Positions 8,455-17,682 of a stretch of DNA of 64,000 bases are shown here, piece by piece. This DNA comes from Streptomyces caelestis. GTDB lineage: Bacteria; Actinomycetota; Actinomycetes; Streptomycetales; Streptomycetaceae. The DNA is taken from positions 35,812 through 99,811 of the forward strand of contig NZ_LGCN01000166.1 in assembly GCF_001279005.1 (NCBI RefSeq), written 5' to 3'. Numbering within the stretch: the stretch's first letter is position 1; the number at the start of each line of letters is the position of its first letter. The position numbers were made by a program, and so were the translations under genes. Under the pieces are notes generated by a model. That model ran no database searches, was not told the origin of the DNA, and worked only from the letters and a program-made list of their open reading frames with translations.

Positions 8455-9618
8455 GTGTCAGGAAAGCTTCTGCGTCTGGTGTGCGCGGCGGCGCTGGCGG
8501 CCGGGGCCGTCCTCGCCCCCGTGCCCGCGGCGGCCGTCCCGGAGCCGGGCGGCAACACCGGCGAGCGTTCCGTCGCCGAGCTGCTGACGGAGCTTCAGAC
8601 CCTGTACCGGGAGGCCGAGAAGGCCACCGAGACCTACAACGCCACCGAGGAACGGCTGAAGAGGCAGCGCGCCGAGACCGAACGGCTGGAGCGGGCCCTG
8701 GCCCGCACCCGGCACTCCCTGCACGACAGCCGGGGCGCGGCCGGACGGCTGGCCCGCCAGCAGTACCAGAACGCCGGCGGCCTCTCCCCCTACCTACGGC
8801 TGCTGCTCGCGCGCGACCCGCAGCGCGTGCTCGACCAGGGGCACGTGATCGGGCGGCTGGCGCGGGAGCGGGCCCAGGCGGTGGGCCGGCTGACCGGCGA
8901 CGAGAGGGAGGCCGGCGCGCTGGCGAGCCGGGCGCGCAAGGCCCTCGACGCCCGCCTCGCCCTCACCGAGCGGCGCGGGAAGGAACGCGACGAGGTCCTC
9001 GAGCGGCTCCACGCGGTCGAGGAACTGCTCGCCTCGCTCACCGCGGAGCAGCTCGCCGCGCTGGCCGAGCTGGAGCGGGACACGGTGGCCGAGGCGCAGG
9101 AGGAGCTGGTGACCTCCGGCGCGCTGGGCAGCGGCGGCGCTCCTCCGTCGGCGGCGGGCGAGCGGGCCGTGCGCCACGCCGTGGAGCAGCTCGGGAAGCC
9201 GTACGAGTGGGGTGCGGAGGGGCCCGCCGCGTACGACTGCTCGGGGCTGACGTCCGAGGCGTGGGCCGCCGCCGGGACGCCGATCCCCCGCACCAGCCAG
9301 GAGCAGTGGGCGCGGCTGGAGCGGGTGCCGCTGGCGGAGCTGCGGCCGGGGGACCTCGTCGTGTACTTCCCGGAGGCCACGCACGTCGCCCTCTACCTCG
9401 GCGACGGCAAGGTGGTGCAGGCGCCCCGCCCCGGCGCGCGGGTCAAGGTCTCACCGATCGCGGCCAACCCGGTGCTGGGCGCCGTGCGCCCCGACCCGGC
9501 CGGGGAGCCCCTGCCGCGGTACGTGCCGCCTCGGCTCCCCGGAGGGGCGGCGGAGGGGTCCGACGAGGGATACGCCTCCGGTCACGCGCCGGAGGCGCCC
9601 GAGACCTCCATCAGGTAG
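8455..9618 (+). CDS. Secreted NlpC/P60 peptidoglycan endopeptidase
   Basis: A 387-aa protein. The GTG start follows a near-perfect GGAGGTGAT. Residues 1-26 are a signal peptide ending AAAVPEP. Residues about 40-215 are a long charged coiled coil (many E/R/A, YNATEERLKRQRAETERLER), as in RipA-type hydrolases where it restrains activity. Residues 235-360 are the NlpC/P60 domain: catalytic Cys262 in YDCSGLTSEAW and His310 in THVALYLGDG. It should cleave D-Glu-DAP type stem-peptide bonds outside the cell. The 3' end overlaps the convergent monooxygenase gene by 37 bp. The C-terminal tail after residue 350 is disordered. Confidence 0.9.
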   Translation: MSGKLLRLVCAAALAAGAVLAPVPAAAVPEPGGNTGERSVAELLTELQTLYREAEKATETYNATEERLKRQRAETERLERALARTRHSLHDSRGAAGRLARQQYQNAGGLSPYLRLLLARDPQRVLDQGHVIGRLARERAQAVGRLTGDEREAGALASRARKALDARLALTERRGKERDEVLERLHAVEELLASLTAEQLAALAELERDTVAEAQEELVTSGALGSGGAPPSAAGERAVRHAVEQLGKPYEWGAEGPAAYDCSGLTSEAWAAAGTPIPRTSQEQWARLERVPLAELRPGDLVVYFPEATHVALYLGDGKVVQAPRPGARVKVSPIAANPVLGAVRPDPAGEPLPRYVPPRLPGGAAEGSDEGYASGHAPEAPETSIR

Positions 9619-10844
9619 CCCTCGGTCTTCTTCGGGTCGTAGAAGAAGTTCTCGAAGTCGGCCGGGTCGTCGAAGCCGTTGGCGAAGCGGTCGGCGACCG
9701 GCTGGAGCTGTCCGGCCGCGCCGATCAGGTTCAGGACGTGCTCCGGCGGCGGGGCGAGCATGGCGTTCGTCCACTTGGTGACGTGCCGCGCCGTCTCCCA
9801 GTAGCGGTCGAAGGTCGCCCGCATCCAGGTCTCGTCGAACTCCTTCTCCCCGTGCTCCAGGATCGAGGCGAGGTAGGAGGCGGCGCACTTGGACGCCGAG
9901 TTGGAGCCCTGGCCGGTGATCGGGTCGTTGGCGACGACCACGTCGGCGACGCCGAGGACGAGGCCGCCGGAGGGCAGCCGGCCGATCGGGTCGCGGACGG
10001 TGGGGGCGTAGCGTCCGGCGAGGGTGCCGCCGGCGTCGGTCAGTTCGACCTTGGTGGCCCGCGCGTACTCCCAGGGGAGGAACCTCTCCATGAGTTCCAG
10101 GGTCAGGGAGAGGTGCTCCGCCGGGTCCCTGACGTCGCTGAAGGCGTCCAGCGGGCCGCCGGGGACGCCCTCCCAGAACAGGATGTCGGCGCGGCCCGAG
10201 GTGGTGAACGTCGGCATGACGAACATCTCGCCGACCCCGGGGACCAGGTTGCAGCGGACCGCCTCCGTGTCCGGGTGCTCCGGACGCGGGCCGAGGCCGT
10301 GGACGTAGGCCACCGCGAGGGCGCGCTGCGGCTCGCCGTACGGGGACCGCTCCGCGTCGCGGGCGAACATCCGCACCAGTTCGCCCTTGCCGGCCGAGAC
10401 GAGCACGAGGTCGTACGTGCGGGAGAAGTAGTCGAGGTCGCCGACCGCAGCGCCGTGGATGACCAGCTGGCCGCCGCGCTGGGCGAAGGTCTCCATCCAG
10501 CCGGCCATCTTCACCCGCTGGTCCACCGACTGCGCGAACCCGTCGAGCCGGCCCAGCCAGTCGATCGCGCGCTGCGACGGGCCCGGGTCGAAGGAGCCGG
10601 GGGCCGCGACCGAGACGCCGAGTCCTTCGATCCTCGGGGCCTGGGACTCCCAGAAGTTCAGCCGGAGGTCGCGCTCGTGCCGCAGGGCGGTGTGGAACAT
10701 GCACTGCGTCGACATCACCCGTCCGGCACGGATCTCGTCCGCGGTCCGGTTGGACATCAGGGTGACCTCGTACCCGTGCGACTGGAGGCCGAGGGCCAGC
10801 TGGAGACCGGACTGGCCGGCTCCGACGACGAGTATCTTCCGCAT
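9582..10844 (-). CDS. Styrene/indole monooxygenase-like FAD-binding protein
   Basis: A 420-aa flavoprotein. The N-terminus has the FAD dinucleotide motif VVGAGQSGLQLALGL; the later GVADVVVANDPITGQGSNSAS segment is the second FAD-contact region of StyA-type two-component epoxidases. The central part carries the family-typical MSTQCMFHTALRHERDL. Such enzymes take reduced FAD from a separate reductase and epoxidise aromatic alkenes or indole; no reductase gene is next to it. It starts 33 bp after the cvnD stop on the same strand, so it is probably the fifth gene of the conservon operon and may be the effector regulated by it. Natural substrate unknown. Confidence 0.85.
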   Translation of the reverse strand: MRKILVVGAGQSGLQLALGLQSHGYEVTLMSNRTADEIRAGRVMSTQCMFHTALRHERDLRLNFWESQAPRIEGLGVSVAAPGSFDPGPSQRAIDWLGRLDGFAQSVDQRVKMAGWMETFAQRGGQLVIHGAAVGDLDYFSRTYDLVLVSAGKGELVRMFARDAERSPYGEPQRALAVAYVHGLGPRPEHPDTEAVRCNLVPGVGEMFVMPTFTTSGRADILFWEGVPGGPLDAFSDVRDPAEHLSLTLELMERFLPWEYARATKVELTDAGGTLAGRYAPTVRDPIGRLPSGGLVLGVADVVVANDPITGQGSNSASKCAASYLASILEHGEKEFDETWMRATFDRYWETARHVTKWTNAMLAPPPEHVLNLIGAAGQLQPVADRFANGFDDPADFENFFYDPKKTEGYLMEVSGASGA

Positions 10845-10877
10845 ACGGGGAACGCTCCTCAGAGGGCTGCTCGGGGA

Positions 10878-11516
10878 CTACTCCGGGGTTTCGTCGAGCG
10901 CGTGGCCCACGAGGGACAGGAGGGTCTCGATGACCGAGATCCGGCGGCGCGCGTCCATGATCATGACGGGTATGTGCGCGGGGATCGTCAACGCCTCCCG
11001 CACGTCCTCGGCCTCGAACCGCTCGCTGCCGTCGAAGTGGTTGACCGCGACGACGTACGGCAGTCCGCAGCTCTCGAAGTAGTCCAGTGCCGGCCAGCAG
11101 TCCTTCAGACGGCGGGTGTCGGCCATGACGACGGCGCCGATCGCGCCGCGCACCAGGTCGTCCCACATGAACCAGAACCGCTCCTGGCCCGGTGTGCCGA
11201 ACAGGTAGAGCACCAGGTCGTCGTCGAGCGTGATGCGGCCGAAGTCCAGGGCCACGGTGGTGGTCAGCTTGCCCGGCGTGGCGGTGAGGTCGTCGGTCTC
11301 CGCGCTCGCCTCGGTCATCAGCGCCTCGGTCCGCAGGGGCGTGATCTCCGAGGCGGAGGTGACCAGCGTGGTCTTGCCGACGGCGAATCCGCCCGCCACC
11401 ACTATCTTCGTGGCGACGGGTGCGCGGGTGCGGTCCATCTGCCAGGGCAGCAGCGGCTCGTCGTCCTCGACGAGCGGGGAGACACCGTGAGCGGCGTCAG
11501 AGACGACGGAGTCCAC
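10878..11516 (-). CDS. cvnD: Conservon small GTPase CvnD
   Basis: A 212-aa Ras/Arf-like GTPase. G1 is GGFAVGKTT, G3 is GTPGQERF, and VAVNHFD replaces the usual NKxD, all as in CvnD proteins. In S. coelicolor conservons it interacts with the other Cvn proteins as a membrane-associated switch analogous to eukaryotic G-protein modules. It overlaps cvnC by 20 bp, supporting translational coupling in one operon cvnA-B-C-D plus the monooxygenase. Confidence 0.93.
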   Translation of the reverse strand: MDSVVSDAAHGVSPLVEDDEPLLPWQMDRTRAPVATKIVVAGGFAVGKTTLVTSASEITPLRTEALMTEASAETDDLTATPGKLTTTVALDFGRITLDDDLVLYLFGTPGQERFWFMWDDLVRGAIGAVVMADTRRLKDCWPALDYFESCGLPYVVAVNHFDGSERFEAEDVREALTIPAHIPVMIMDARRRISVIETLLSLVGHALDETPE

Positions 11517-11916
11517 TCAGCACCCTTTCCAGCAGCGCGCGGTCCGGGCGGCCCGTGCCGTGGCCGGTCCCCGTTCCGTAGACACGGATCTTTCCCTGGT
11601 CCGCGAGGTCGCTCAGGAGGACCCGGACCACGCCGAGCGGCATCCTCAGCAGCGCGGCGATTTCGGCCACCGTGCGCATACGGCGGCACAGTTCGACGAT
11701 GGCCCGCATCTCCGGCGTCACGCGGGAGGTGAGGTTCCCGTTCGTCAGCTCCTTGCGCTCCTCGGCGGCCTCGAGCGCGGCGGTGGCGCCGACGAAGGTC
11801 TCGACGAGCAGGACGTGGCCGAAGCGGGTGCGGCCCCCGGTGAGCGAGTAGGGGCGGACCCGGGCGGGTTTGCGGTCGCCGCCGCGGACCGGGAGCTGTT
11901 TCCTGGGCTTGCTCAT
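11497..11916 (-). CDS. cvnC: Conservon DUF742 protein CvnC
   Basis: A 139-aa DUF742 protein. It opens with RPYSLTGGRTR, the family hallmark, and has a winged-helix-like segment VAEIAALLRMPLGVVRVLLSDLADQGKIRV. Members sit between the roadblock protein and the GTPase in every conservon. It overlaps cvnB by 4 bp (ATGA type) and cvnD by 20 bp. Confidence 0.93.
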   Translation of the reverse strand: MSKPRKQLPVRGGDRKPARVRPYSLTGGRTRFGHVLLVETFVGATAALEAAEERKELTNGNLTSRVTPEMRAIVELCRRMRTVAEIAALLRMPLGVVRVLLSDLADQGKIRVYGTGTGHGTGRPDRALLERVLSGLRRL

Positions 11917-12416
11917 CGGCGGCTCCCCATGGGCTCGTTCTCCAGGGACTGGCGCAGCTCGCTGCGGAGTTCCGGGGTCAGGACGTGGCCGGCGCGGCCG
12001 ACGAACAGGGCCATGTGGTACGCCACCACGCTCATGTCGCAGTCCGCGGAGCCGTGCACGCCGAGCAGGGAGCCGTCGCTGATGGACATCACGAACAGGC
12101 TGCCCTCGTCCATCGCCACCATCGTGTGCTTGACCGGACCGAAGTCCATCAGCTTCGAGGCGCCGACGGTGAGGCTGCCGATGCCGGAGACGACGGTGGC
12201 CAGGTCGGCGGCGGAGCCGCGGGGGCCGGTGCGCTTCGCGCTCCGCGCGTCGCGGGCCTCGTCGATCCGTGAGTCGTCGGAGGAGAGCAGGAGCAGGCCG
12301 TCGGAGGAGACCACCGCGACGGAGAGGATGCCGGGCACCTCCTCGACGAGGTTGCTCAACAGCCAGTGCAGGTTGCGGGCCTCACTGCTCAGTCCGACAG
12401 TACTGGGCGCGGTCAA
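11913..12416 (-). CDS. cvnB: Conservon roadblock/LC7 protein CvnB
   Basis: A 167-aa roadblock/LC7 domain protein (NLHWLLSNLVEEVPGILSVAVVSSDGLLL, later GSLFVMSISDGSLLGV). Roadblock proteins of this type act as GTPase partners or activators for the neighbouring small GTPase. 4-bp overlaps with cvnA and cvnC indicate coupled translation. Confidence 0.93.
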   Translation of the reverse strand: MTAPSTVGLSSEARNLHWLLSNLVEEVPGILSVAVVSSDGLLLLSSDDSRIDEARDARSAKRTGPRGSAADLATVVSGIGSLTVGASKLMDFGPVKHTMVAMDEGSLFVMSISDGSLLGVHGSADCDMSVVAYHMALFVGRAGHVLTPELRSELRQSLENEPMGSRR

Positions 12417-15400
12417 CTGCTTGCCTCCTCGACTGTGCCCTCCGCGGGCTCTTCGGATGTGGCGGCCGGGTCGGACGGCGCCCGGTGGCCACCGGTCCGT
12501 TCGGCGAGTTCCGCCTCGACGTCCCGGCGCCCGGCGTCCGCCCCCCGGCGGAAACCGCCGAGCCGGCGGCGCAGGGTCTCGGCGTCGACGGACCCGGCAC
12601 GCGGGCGCGGGGCCGCGGTGGGCTCGGTGATTCTCGGCGTGCGCTTGGGCAACCCCTTGGCCGTGACCGGTTCCTCGTCCTCGTCCTCGTCCCCGTTTCC
12701 GTCCCCGTCCCCGTCGGCGACGCGCGCGTGCTCCGCGTCGGTGCCGCCCTCGGACGCGGCGCCCGGCCGCCGCGGGAGTCCTGCCGGGTTCCCGGCGTCC
12801 GCCGCGGGCCGGTCCTCGGGCCCGGCGTCCGCACCGGACGCGTCGTCGGGAGCGGCGCCCTCCGTGGCCTCATCGGCCGACCGGCCCGGGGCGCCGGAAG
12901 GGGCTTCCCCGTCTGCGGTCGCGTGACCGGCACCCGGACGGACGTCGTCGTCCGCACCCGCGTCGAACGGCTGCGGAGCAGCGCCCGCGGTACCGGACGG
13001 GGCGTCGTGCCCGCCCGCGTGACCCGGCCCCGGGCGGACGCTCTCGTCCTCCGGCCGGCCGGTGGCCCCGGCGTCGGGCCCGGCTCCGGCTGCCGCTCCG
13101 GTGACGGCGTCGGGCTCGGCCTCCCGGGCGGCTTCCGGAGAGGGCTCCGGCTCGTCGGCCGCCTCCGGCTGCGCCGGGATGAGCAGCTCCATCGTGACCT
13201 CGGCGGGCCGCTCGGGCGGCGCGTCGGCGCCCTCCGCGTCCTCGTGCCCCGCGTCCTCGTGTCCCGCATCCTCGTGTCCCGCGCGCTCCCGCGCGGAGTC
13301 CTGCGCCGCCCCGGCAGGGGCCTGCGGCTCCGCCGGCCGGTCGGCGCCGCTCTTCGCCGGCTCGTCGGCCTCCTCGGCGCGGGTCTCCTCGGGCCGCCCG
13401 ACGGGGCTTTCCGCCGGTTCCTTCGCAGGGGCCGACGAGGACTCGTCCGCGTCGGCCGCCGCAGTCGGCTCGCCCGGGGTCTCCCCGCCGGACGGGTCCT
13501 GGTGGCGCACCGCCTTCTCCGCCAGGGCGACCAGCGGATCGTCCGACTCCGTGCGGCCTTGGAGGACGTTGGAGTTGGCTTCGGCTTCGGCGCCCGGGAG
13601 GGAGTGCGCGGGGGCGTTGCCGGCGACGGAGGCGGGGACCGCGCCGGGGGCGGCGGGCGCCAGGAGGGGGACGGGGAGGACGACGACCGCGGCGATGCCG
13701 CCCTGCTTCTGCTCGCGCAGCCGGACCCGCACCCCGTGCCGGTGGGCGAGCCGGGCCACGACGTACAGGCCGAGACCGAGACCGTCCTCGGCCTCCGCGT
13801 CGTACGTGGCCTCCGGGTCGAAGTCGGACAGCCGGGAGTTGAGCCGCTCCAGCCGCTCCCCGGTCATGCCGATGCCCTCGTCCTGGACGGAGAGCATGAC
13901 CTCGCCGTTCTCCAGCAGCCAGCCGGAGACCTCGACGGGCAGGTCGGGCGGGGAGAACGAGGTGGCGTTCTCCATGAGCTCGGCCAGCAGGTGGGAGAGG
14001 TCGTCCGCGGCGAACCCGGCGATGTGCGCGTGCGGCGGCAGCGCAGCGATACGGACCCGCTCGTACCGCTCGATCTCGCTGACCGCGGCCCGTACGACGT
14101 CCACCAGCGGGACCGGGCCCGCCGTCTGCCGGCCCTGCTCGGTGCCGGCGAGGACGAGGAGGTTCTCGCTGTGCCGGCGCATGACCGTGGCGAAGTGGTC
14201 GAGCTTGAAGAGGGTGGCCAGCCGGTCCGGGTCGTCCTCCCGCTCCTCCAGCCCCTCGATGACGCCGAGCTGCCGCTCGACGAGTCCAAGGGTGCGCAGG
14301 GCCAGGCTGACGAACGTGCCGCCGATGCCGGCGCGCAGCCGCTCCAGGTGTGCGGCGGACTCCGCGAGTTCGGTGCGCAGCTCCTCGCGGGCGTCGGCCA
14401 TCTTCTGCCGCTGGCCCACGAGGTGCTTGCGGTCGGCCTCCAGGGTGGCGATCCGCTCGGCGAGGGCGACGGCGCGCGCGTGCAGGGCGTTGACGGAGCG
14501 GACGACCTGGGCGAACTCGTCGTTGCGGCCGGTGAAGGCGACCGGCTCCTGGCCTGCGGGGTCCTCCGCCTCGGCGAGGCGGGCGGAGCCCCGGCGCAGC
14601 ACCGACAGCGGGCGCGTCAGGGTGCGGGCCATCGCGGTGGCGATGCCGACCGTGAGCAGCACCAGGGCGCCGAGGGCGGCGATCCGGATCTCCAGCGCGG
14701 TGACGTCGTCGTCGCGCAGCTGGGTGAGGTCCTTGGTGCGCTTGTCGAAGAGGGCGGACTCCACCCCGCGCATCGTCTCGACCCGCGCGGTGAGCGCGGC
14801 CTGCAGCTTCTTGACGCTGGTGTCGAGGTCCTCGGCGGAGAGGGTCGGCTCGTCGGTGAGACGGGCCAGGTACTTCTCGGCGGTCTCGACCTCGGGGCCG
14901 GTGACCGTGGAGTCGTAGGAGGCGCGGGCGGCCTTGGGCGCGGACTCGCGGAAGTCGGAGAGGGCGGCGTCGGAGCGCAGCCGGGCCTGGAGCGCGGCGG
15001 CGGTCAGCTCGTCGCGCCGCTCGGTGTCGGCGTCCGAGGAGCCGGCGTTGGCGGACGGCAGTCCGGTGACCGGGTCGATCACGGTCTGGGTGGTGCGCGG
15101 CACGTTCAGCGCGGCGAGCAGCAGTCCGCGGGTGGCGGCGGCCTGCTGGACGGCGGAGTCCAGCTCGGTGAGCGCGTGGGCGCCCGAGCCGGCGCGGGGC
15201 GGGGTCCGCTCCGCCAGCTGTCCGGCGAGCCGGTGCAGTCGCGTGATGACGGTGGAGTACGCCTGATGCGCTTCGAGGGCGCTGCTCTTGCCCGTGAGCG
15301 CCGCCCTGCGCACGGCGGCGACGGCGTCGAGGCCGTCGCGCAGCTCCTGCGGCATGTCGGTGTCGGCGCGCAGCTCCTCGACCTGTCGGTCGACGCGGGC

Positions 15401-15748
15401 GCTGTGCTCCTCGGAGGGCGCCTTGGTCCTGGGGCGGCCGGCCGCGATGTAGGGGACGACCTCGTCGCGCTCGTCGGCGAGGGAATGCGCCAGGGTGAGG
15501 GCGTCCTGGGTCTGCTCGGCGAGCGTCACCAGGTCCTGTGCGTCCTTGAGCTCCCCGGAGGCGGCGAGCACGGAGGGCGCCCCGGCCGCGGCGATCGCGG
15601 CGGCCACCACGGCCACGGCCACGATGAGCCGGTTGCGTACATGGGTGGGGCGGCCCCTGCCTACGCCGGTCGTCCGCTCCGCGTCCCCCGTGGGGGCCGT
15701 CTGCTTGCCTGTGCGACGAGGCCGCGACTTCTGCACCGGTGCTCGCAT
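12413..15748 (-). CDS. cvnA: Conservon sensor histidine kinase-like protein CvnA
   Basis: A 1111-aa membrane protein. I chose ATG 15748 (MRAPVQKSRPRRTGKQ), because a transmembrane helix (RNRLIVAVAVVAAAIAAAGA) follows; an upstream in-frame ATG at 15943 would add 65 unlikely residues. Order: TM1, an extracellular nitrate/sulfonate-sensing-like helical domain to about residue 350, TM2 (IRIAALGALVLLTVGIATAMA), HAMP, a helical region, and an HATPase domain (ENATSFSPPDLPVEV, DEGIGM, GLGLYVVARLA). No canonical phospho-His box is obvious, as usual for CvnA. The last 430 residues are acidic, Pro/Ala/Glu-rich and disordered, with GHEDA repeated three times. It senses an unknown signal for the CvnB-D module. 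Confidence 0.92.
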   Translation of the reverse strand: MRAPVQKSRPRRTGKQTAPTGDAERTTGVGRGRPTHVRNRLIVAVAVVAAAIAAAGAPSVLAASGELKDAQDLVTLAEQTQDALTLAHSLADERDEVVPYIAAGRPRTKAPSEEHSARVDRQVEELRADTDMPQELRDGLDAVAAVRRAALTGKSSALEAHQAYSTVITRLHRLAGQLAERTPPRAGSGAHALTELDSAVQQAAATRGLLLAALNVPRTTQTVIDPVTGLPSANAGSSDADTERRDELTAAALQARLRSDAALSDFRESAPKAARASYDSTVTGPEVETAEKYLARLTDEPTLSAEDLDTSVKKLQAALTARVETMRGVESALFDKRTKDLTQLRDDDVTALEIRIAALGALVLLTVGIATAMARTLTRPLSVLRRGSARLAEAEDPAGQEPVAFTGRNDEFAQVVRSVNALHARAVALAERIATLEADRKHLVGQRQKMADAREELRTELAESAAHLERLRAGIGGTFVSLALRTLGLVERQLGVIEGLEEREDDPDRLATLFKLDHFATVMRRHSENLLVLAGTEQGRQTAGPVPLVDVVRAAVSEIERYERVRIAALPPHAHIAGFAADDLSHLLAELMENATSFSPPDLPVEVSGWLLENGEVMLSVQDEGIGMTGERLERLNSRLSDFDPEATYDAEAEDGLGLGLYVVARLAHRHGVRVRLREQKQGGIAAVVVLPVPLLAPAAPGAVPASVAGNAPAHSLPGAEAEANSNVLQGRTESDDPLVALAEKAVRHQDPSGGETPGEPTAAADADESSSAPAKEPAESPVGRPEETRAEEADEPAKSGADRPAEPQAPAGAAQDSARERAGHEDAGHEDAGHEDAEGADAPPERPAEVTMELLIPAQPEAADEPEPSPEAAREAEPDAVTGAAAGAGPDAGATGRPEDESVRPGPGHAGGHDAPSGTAGAAPQPFDAGADDDVRPGAGHATADGEAPSGAPGRSADEATEGAAPDDASGADAGPEDRPAADAGNPAGLPRRPGAASEGGTDAEHARVADGDGDGNGDEDEDEEPVTAKGLPKRTPRITEPTAAPRPRAGSVDAETLRRRLGGFRRGADAGRRDVEAELAERTGGHRAPSDPAATSEEPAEGTVEEASS
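13229..13284 (-). repeat. 15-bp tandem repeat coding GHEDA in the cvnA tail
   Basis: Three to four tandem 15-bp units of the form GCGTCCTCGTGTCCC on the plus strand encode (GHEDA)3 plus a divergent copy in the disordered acidic tail of CvnA. A second short repeat near 12676-12720 codes DGDGDGNGDEDEDEE. Confidence 0.8.
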
Positions 15749-16143
15749 TCCTGACTCGTGTACCCGTGGGTTCGGGTGACGCTCCGTCAACGGGTGCGGG
15801 CGTTCACCCCGAGCTCTTGACCGCGCTCGGACAGCGAGGCGCCCCCATCGCTCCCCGACCCTCCCAGTGACCGTGGACAGTGGATGCGCATCACCTGACC
15901 CGCCACTCGAAGGAGTGAACCCCGGAGGTGAGTTGAGGGGCAAGTTCCGTCGCCTCCCGCAGCGGCCCCACGGGGCACGCCGGTTGGACGTCTGCGGCGG
16001 GCGGTGGCAGTATTCGCCGCCACGCCTTCTCGGAGCACTCCATTCCCTCCCAAATCAGGCGTCTGACCTGCGCGGTCGCATGGTTCCGGCGACCGGCGAG
16101 GGCCTTTCGCGAGCCGCGTGGACGGCTCGTGCAGACTGGCTGG
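15749..16143. other. 395-bp divergent intergenic region, cvnA / PP2C gene
   Basis: Holds the promoters for the conservon operon (leftward) and the PP2C gene (rightward). No operator, RNA gene or convincing small gene was seen. The PP2C start lacks a clear ribosome site. Confidence 0.5.
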
Positions 16144-16944
16144 ATGCGTACGGAGCTTGTTTCGGAGCCCGGTGATCCCGGCCGCCCCAACGAGGACTTC
16201 GCGAGCGTCGGGCTTCCGGCTTCCGGGCAGGGCGGTTCGCTCGTGGTGCTGGACGGGGTCACGCCTCCGGGGGACGGCGGCGGGTGTCTGCATTCCGTGC
16301 CCTGGTTCACCGCGCGGCTGGGCGGAGCGCTGACCGAACTGACCGTTTCCCTCCCGGATGTGCCCCTGGTCGAACTGCTGTCCCGGGCTCTCGCGCGTAC
16401 CGCCGACGGCCACGCGGCAACCTGTGACCTTTCTCACCCCCGTACGCCGCAGGCGACGGTGGCGCTGGCCCGCTGGTCACCGGCCTCGGTGGACTGCCTG
16501 GTGCTGTCCGACTCGGTCCTGCTCGTCGAGTCCCCCGACGGGACGGTCACCCCGTTCCTGGACGACCGGCTGAGCCGGCTGCCCCGCTCGGCCCTGGCCA
16601 GTCACACCCTGGTGGACACCACGCTGCGCAACAAGGAGGGCGGCTTCTTCACCGCGGCGGCGGATCCCTCCGTGGCCTCCCGCGCGGTCACCGGTTCGCT
16701 GCCGCGCGACGAGGTGCGCGCCCTGGCCGCCCTGACGGACGGGGCGGCGCGCTGGGTGGAGAGGTTCCACGCGGGCGACTGGGCGGACTGCCTCGCCCTG
16801 GTCCGCGAGGAGGGCGCCCGGTCCCTGGTGGACCGCGTACGGGCCCTGGAACGGGCGGACGCGGAGCGGGCGGCGCCGCGTCGCGGCAAGACGCACGACG
16901 ACGCGACGGTGGTGTACGCCGAGCTGTCACCCCGTGAGCGGTAG
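16144..16944 (+). CDS. PP2C-like protein phosphatase domain protein
   Basis: A 266-aa protein (MRTELVSEPG). It keeps reduced PP2C landmarks: NEDFASV near the start, LVVLDGVTPPGDGGG where PP2C has the metal-binding DG, a CLVLSDSVLL strand, an ALTDGAARW segment and a C-terminal THDDATVVYAEL with the metal-binding Asp pair. It probably binds two divalent metals and removes Ser/Thr phosphate, but the first motif is imperfect. An in-frame GTG at 16129 is an alternative start. It is convergent with the MarR gene, with an 11-bp gap. Confidence 0.75.
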   Translation: MRTELVSEPGDPGRPNEDFASVGLPASGQGGSLVVLDGVTPPGDGGGCLHSVPWFTARLGGALTELTVSLPDVPLVELLSRALARTADGHAATCDLSHPRTPQATVALARWSPASVDCLVLSDSVLLVESPDGTVTPFLDDRLSRLPRSALASHTLVDTTLRNKEGGFFTAAADPSVASRAVTGSLPRDEVRALAALTDGAARWVERFHAGDWADCLALVREEGARSLVDRVRALERADAERAAPRRGKTHDDATVVYAELSPRER

Positions 16945-16955
16945 CCCGTACGGGG

Positions 16956-17450
16956 TCACTTCTCCATGCCGCGGTTCAGCTGGCTCAGCAGCCGGGCGAG
17001 TTCCGTGACCTCGGCGGGGTCCCAGTCGGCGAGCCGTCCGGCGTAGCGGGCACGGCGGGCCTCGCGGACCCTGCGGACCCGTGCGTGGCCCTCCTGGGTG
17101 AGGGCGATCAGCCAGGCGCGGCCGTCGGCGGGGTCCGGCTCGCGGGCGACGAGACCGAGCTCCTCCAGCGCGCGCAGCTGGCGCGACATCGTCGCCTTGC
17201 CGACGCCGATGTAGGCGGCGAGCTCGGTGGCCCGCTGCCGGCCGCACTCATCCAGACGGACCAGCAGCCCGTACGCGGACGGCTCCAGGTCGGGGTGGAC
17301 CGCGCGGGCCATCTCCCCCTGGCTGGCCCGGGCGCGCCGCAGCAGCACCGTCAACTCGCGTTCCAGCGCGAGGAATCCGGGCTGGTCCACACCCTGCGCG
17401 GGCCGCGGGGAGGCGGTGCGCTCCTCGCCGCCCTGTCCGTCTTCGTGCAC
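16956..17450 (-). CDS. MarR family transcriptional regulator
   Basis: A 164-aa regulator from GTG 17450 (VHEDGQGG), preceded by AGGGG. Winged helix: RATELAAYIGVGKATMSRQL, ALEELGLVAREPDPADGRAWLIALT with the DGR wing typical of MarR. It probably dimerises and binds a palindrome; the 232-bp divergent gap with the lysozyme gene is the likely site. The open frame continues far upstream, but the extra N-terminus would lie antisense to the lysozyme gene and is not credible. Confidence 0.88.
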   Translation of the reverse strand: MHEDGQGGEERTASPRPAQGVDQPGFLALERELTVLLRRARASQGEMARAVHPDLEPSAYGLLVRLDECGRQRATELAAYIGVGKATMSRQLRALEELGLVAREPDPADGRAWLIALTQEGHARVRRVREARRARYAGRLADWDPAEVTELARLLSQLNRGMEK

Positions 17451-17682
17451 GTCCGCCCCTGCTTCGGTTTTCCGGTTCCGATGGTCTTCCGCCAAGTGGC
17501 GACGTCGCCGCAGCTCCACCAGTATTTCGCAGGCGTGGACCAATGGCAGCGCGCGGACGCCCCGCCCCCGCCGCGGTCCACGTGCGCGGTCTCCCCACCG
17601 GGCGACTGCGTGGCATGCCCACCACATGGGACGTGGGTCGCCTTCCGGGTTCGCCCCCACACCGACCTTTCGGAGATGCGTC

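Noticed and set aside
8481..11732. A 1083-codon plus-strand frame over NlpC and the conservon
   Set aside because: Out of phase with NlpC/P60 and antisense to the monooxygenase and CvnC/D; Arg/Gly/Ala-rich artefact.
12269..15754. A 1161-codon open frame antisense to cvnA
   Set aside because: High GC leaves antisense frames open; the product is Gly/Arg/Val-rich without domains, while the reverse strand encodes clear CvnA.
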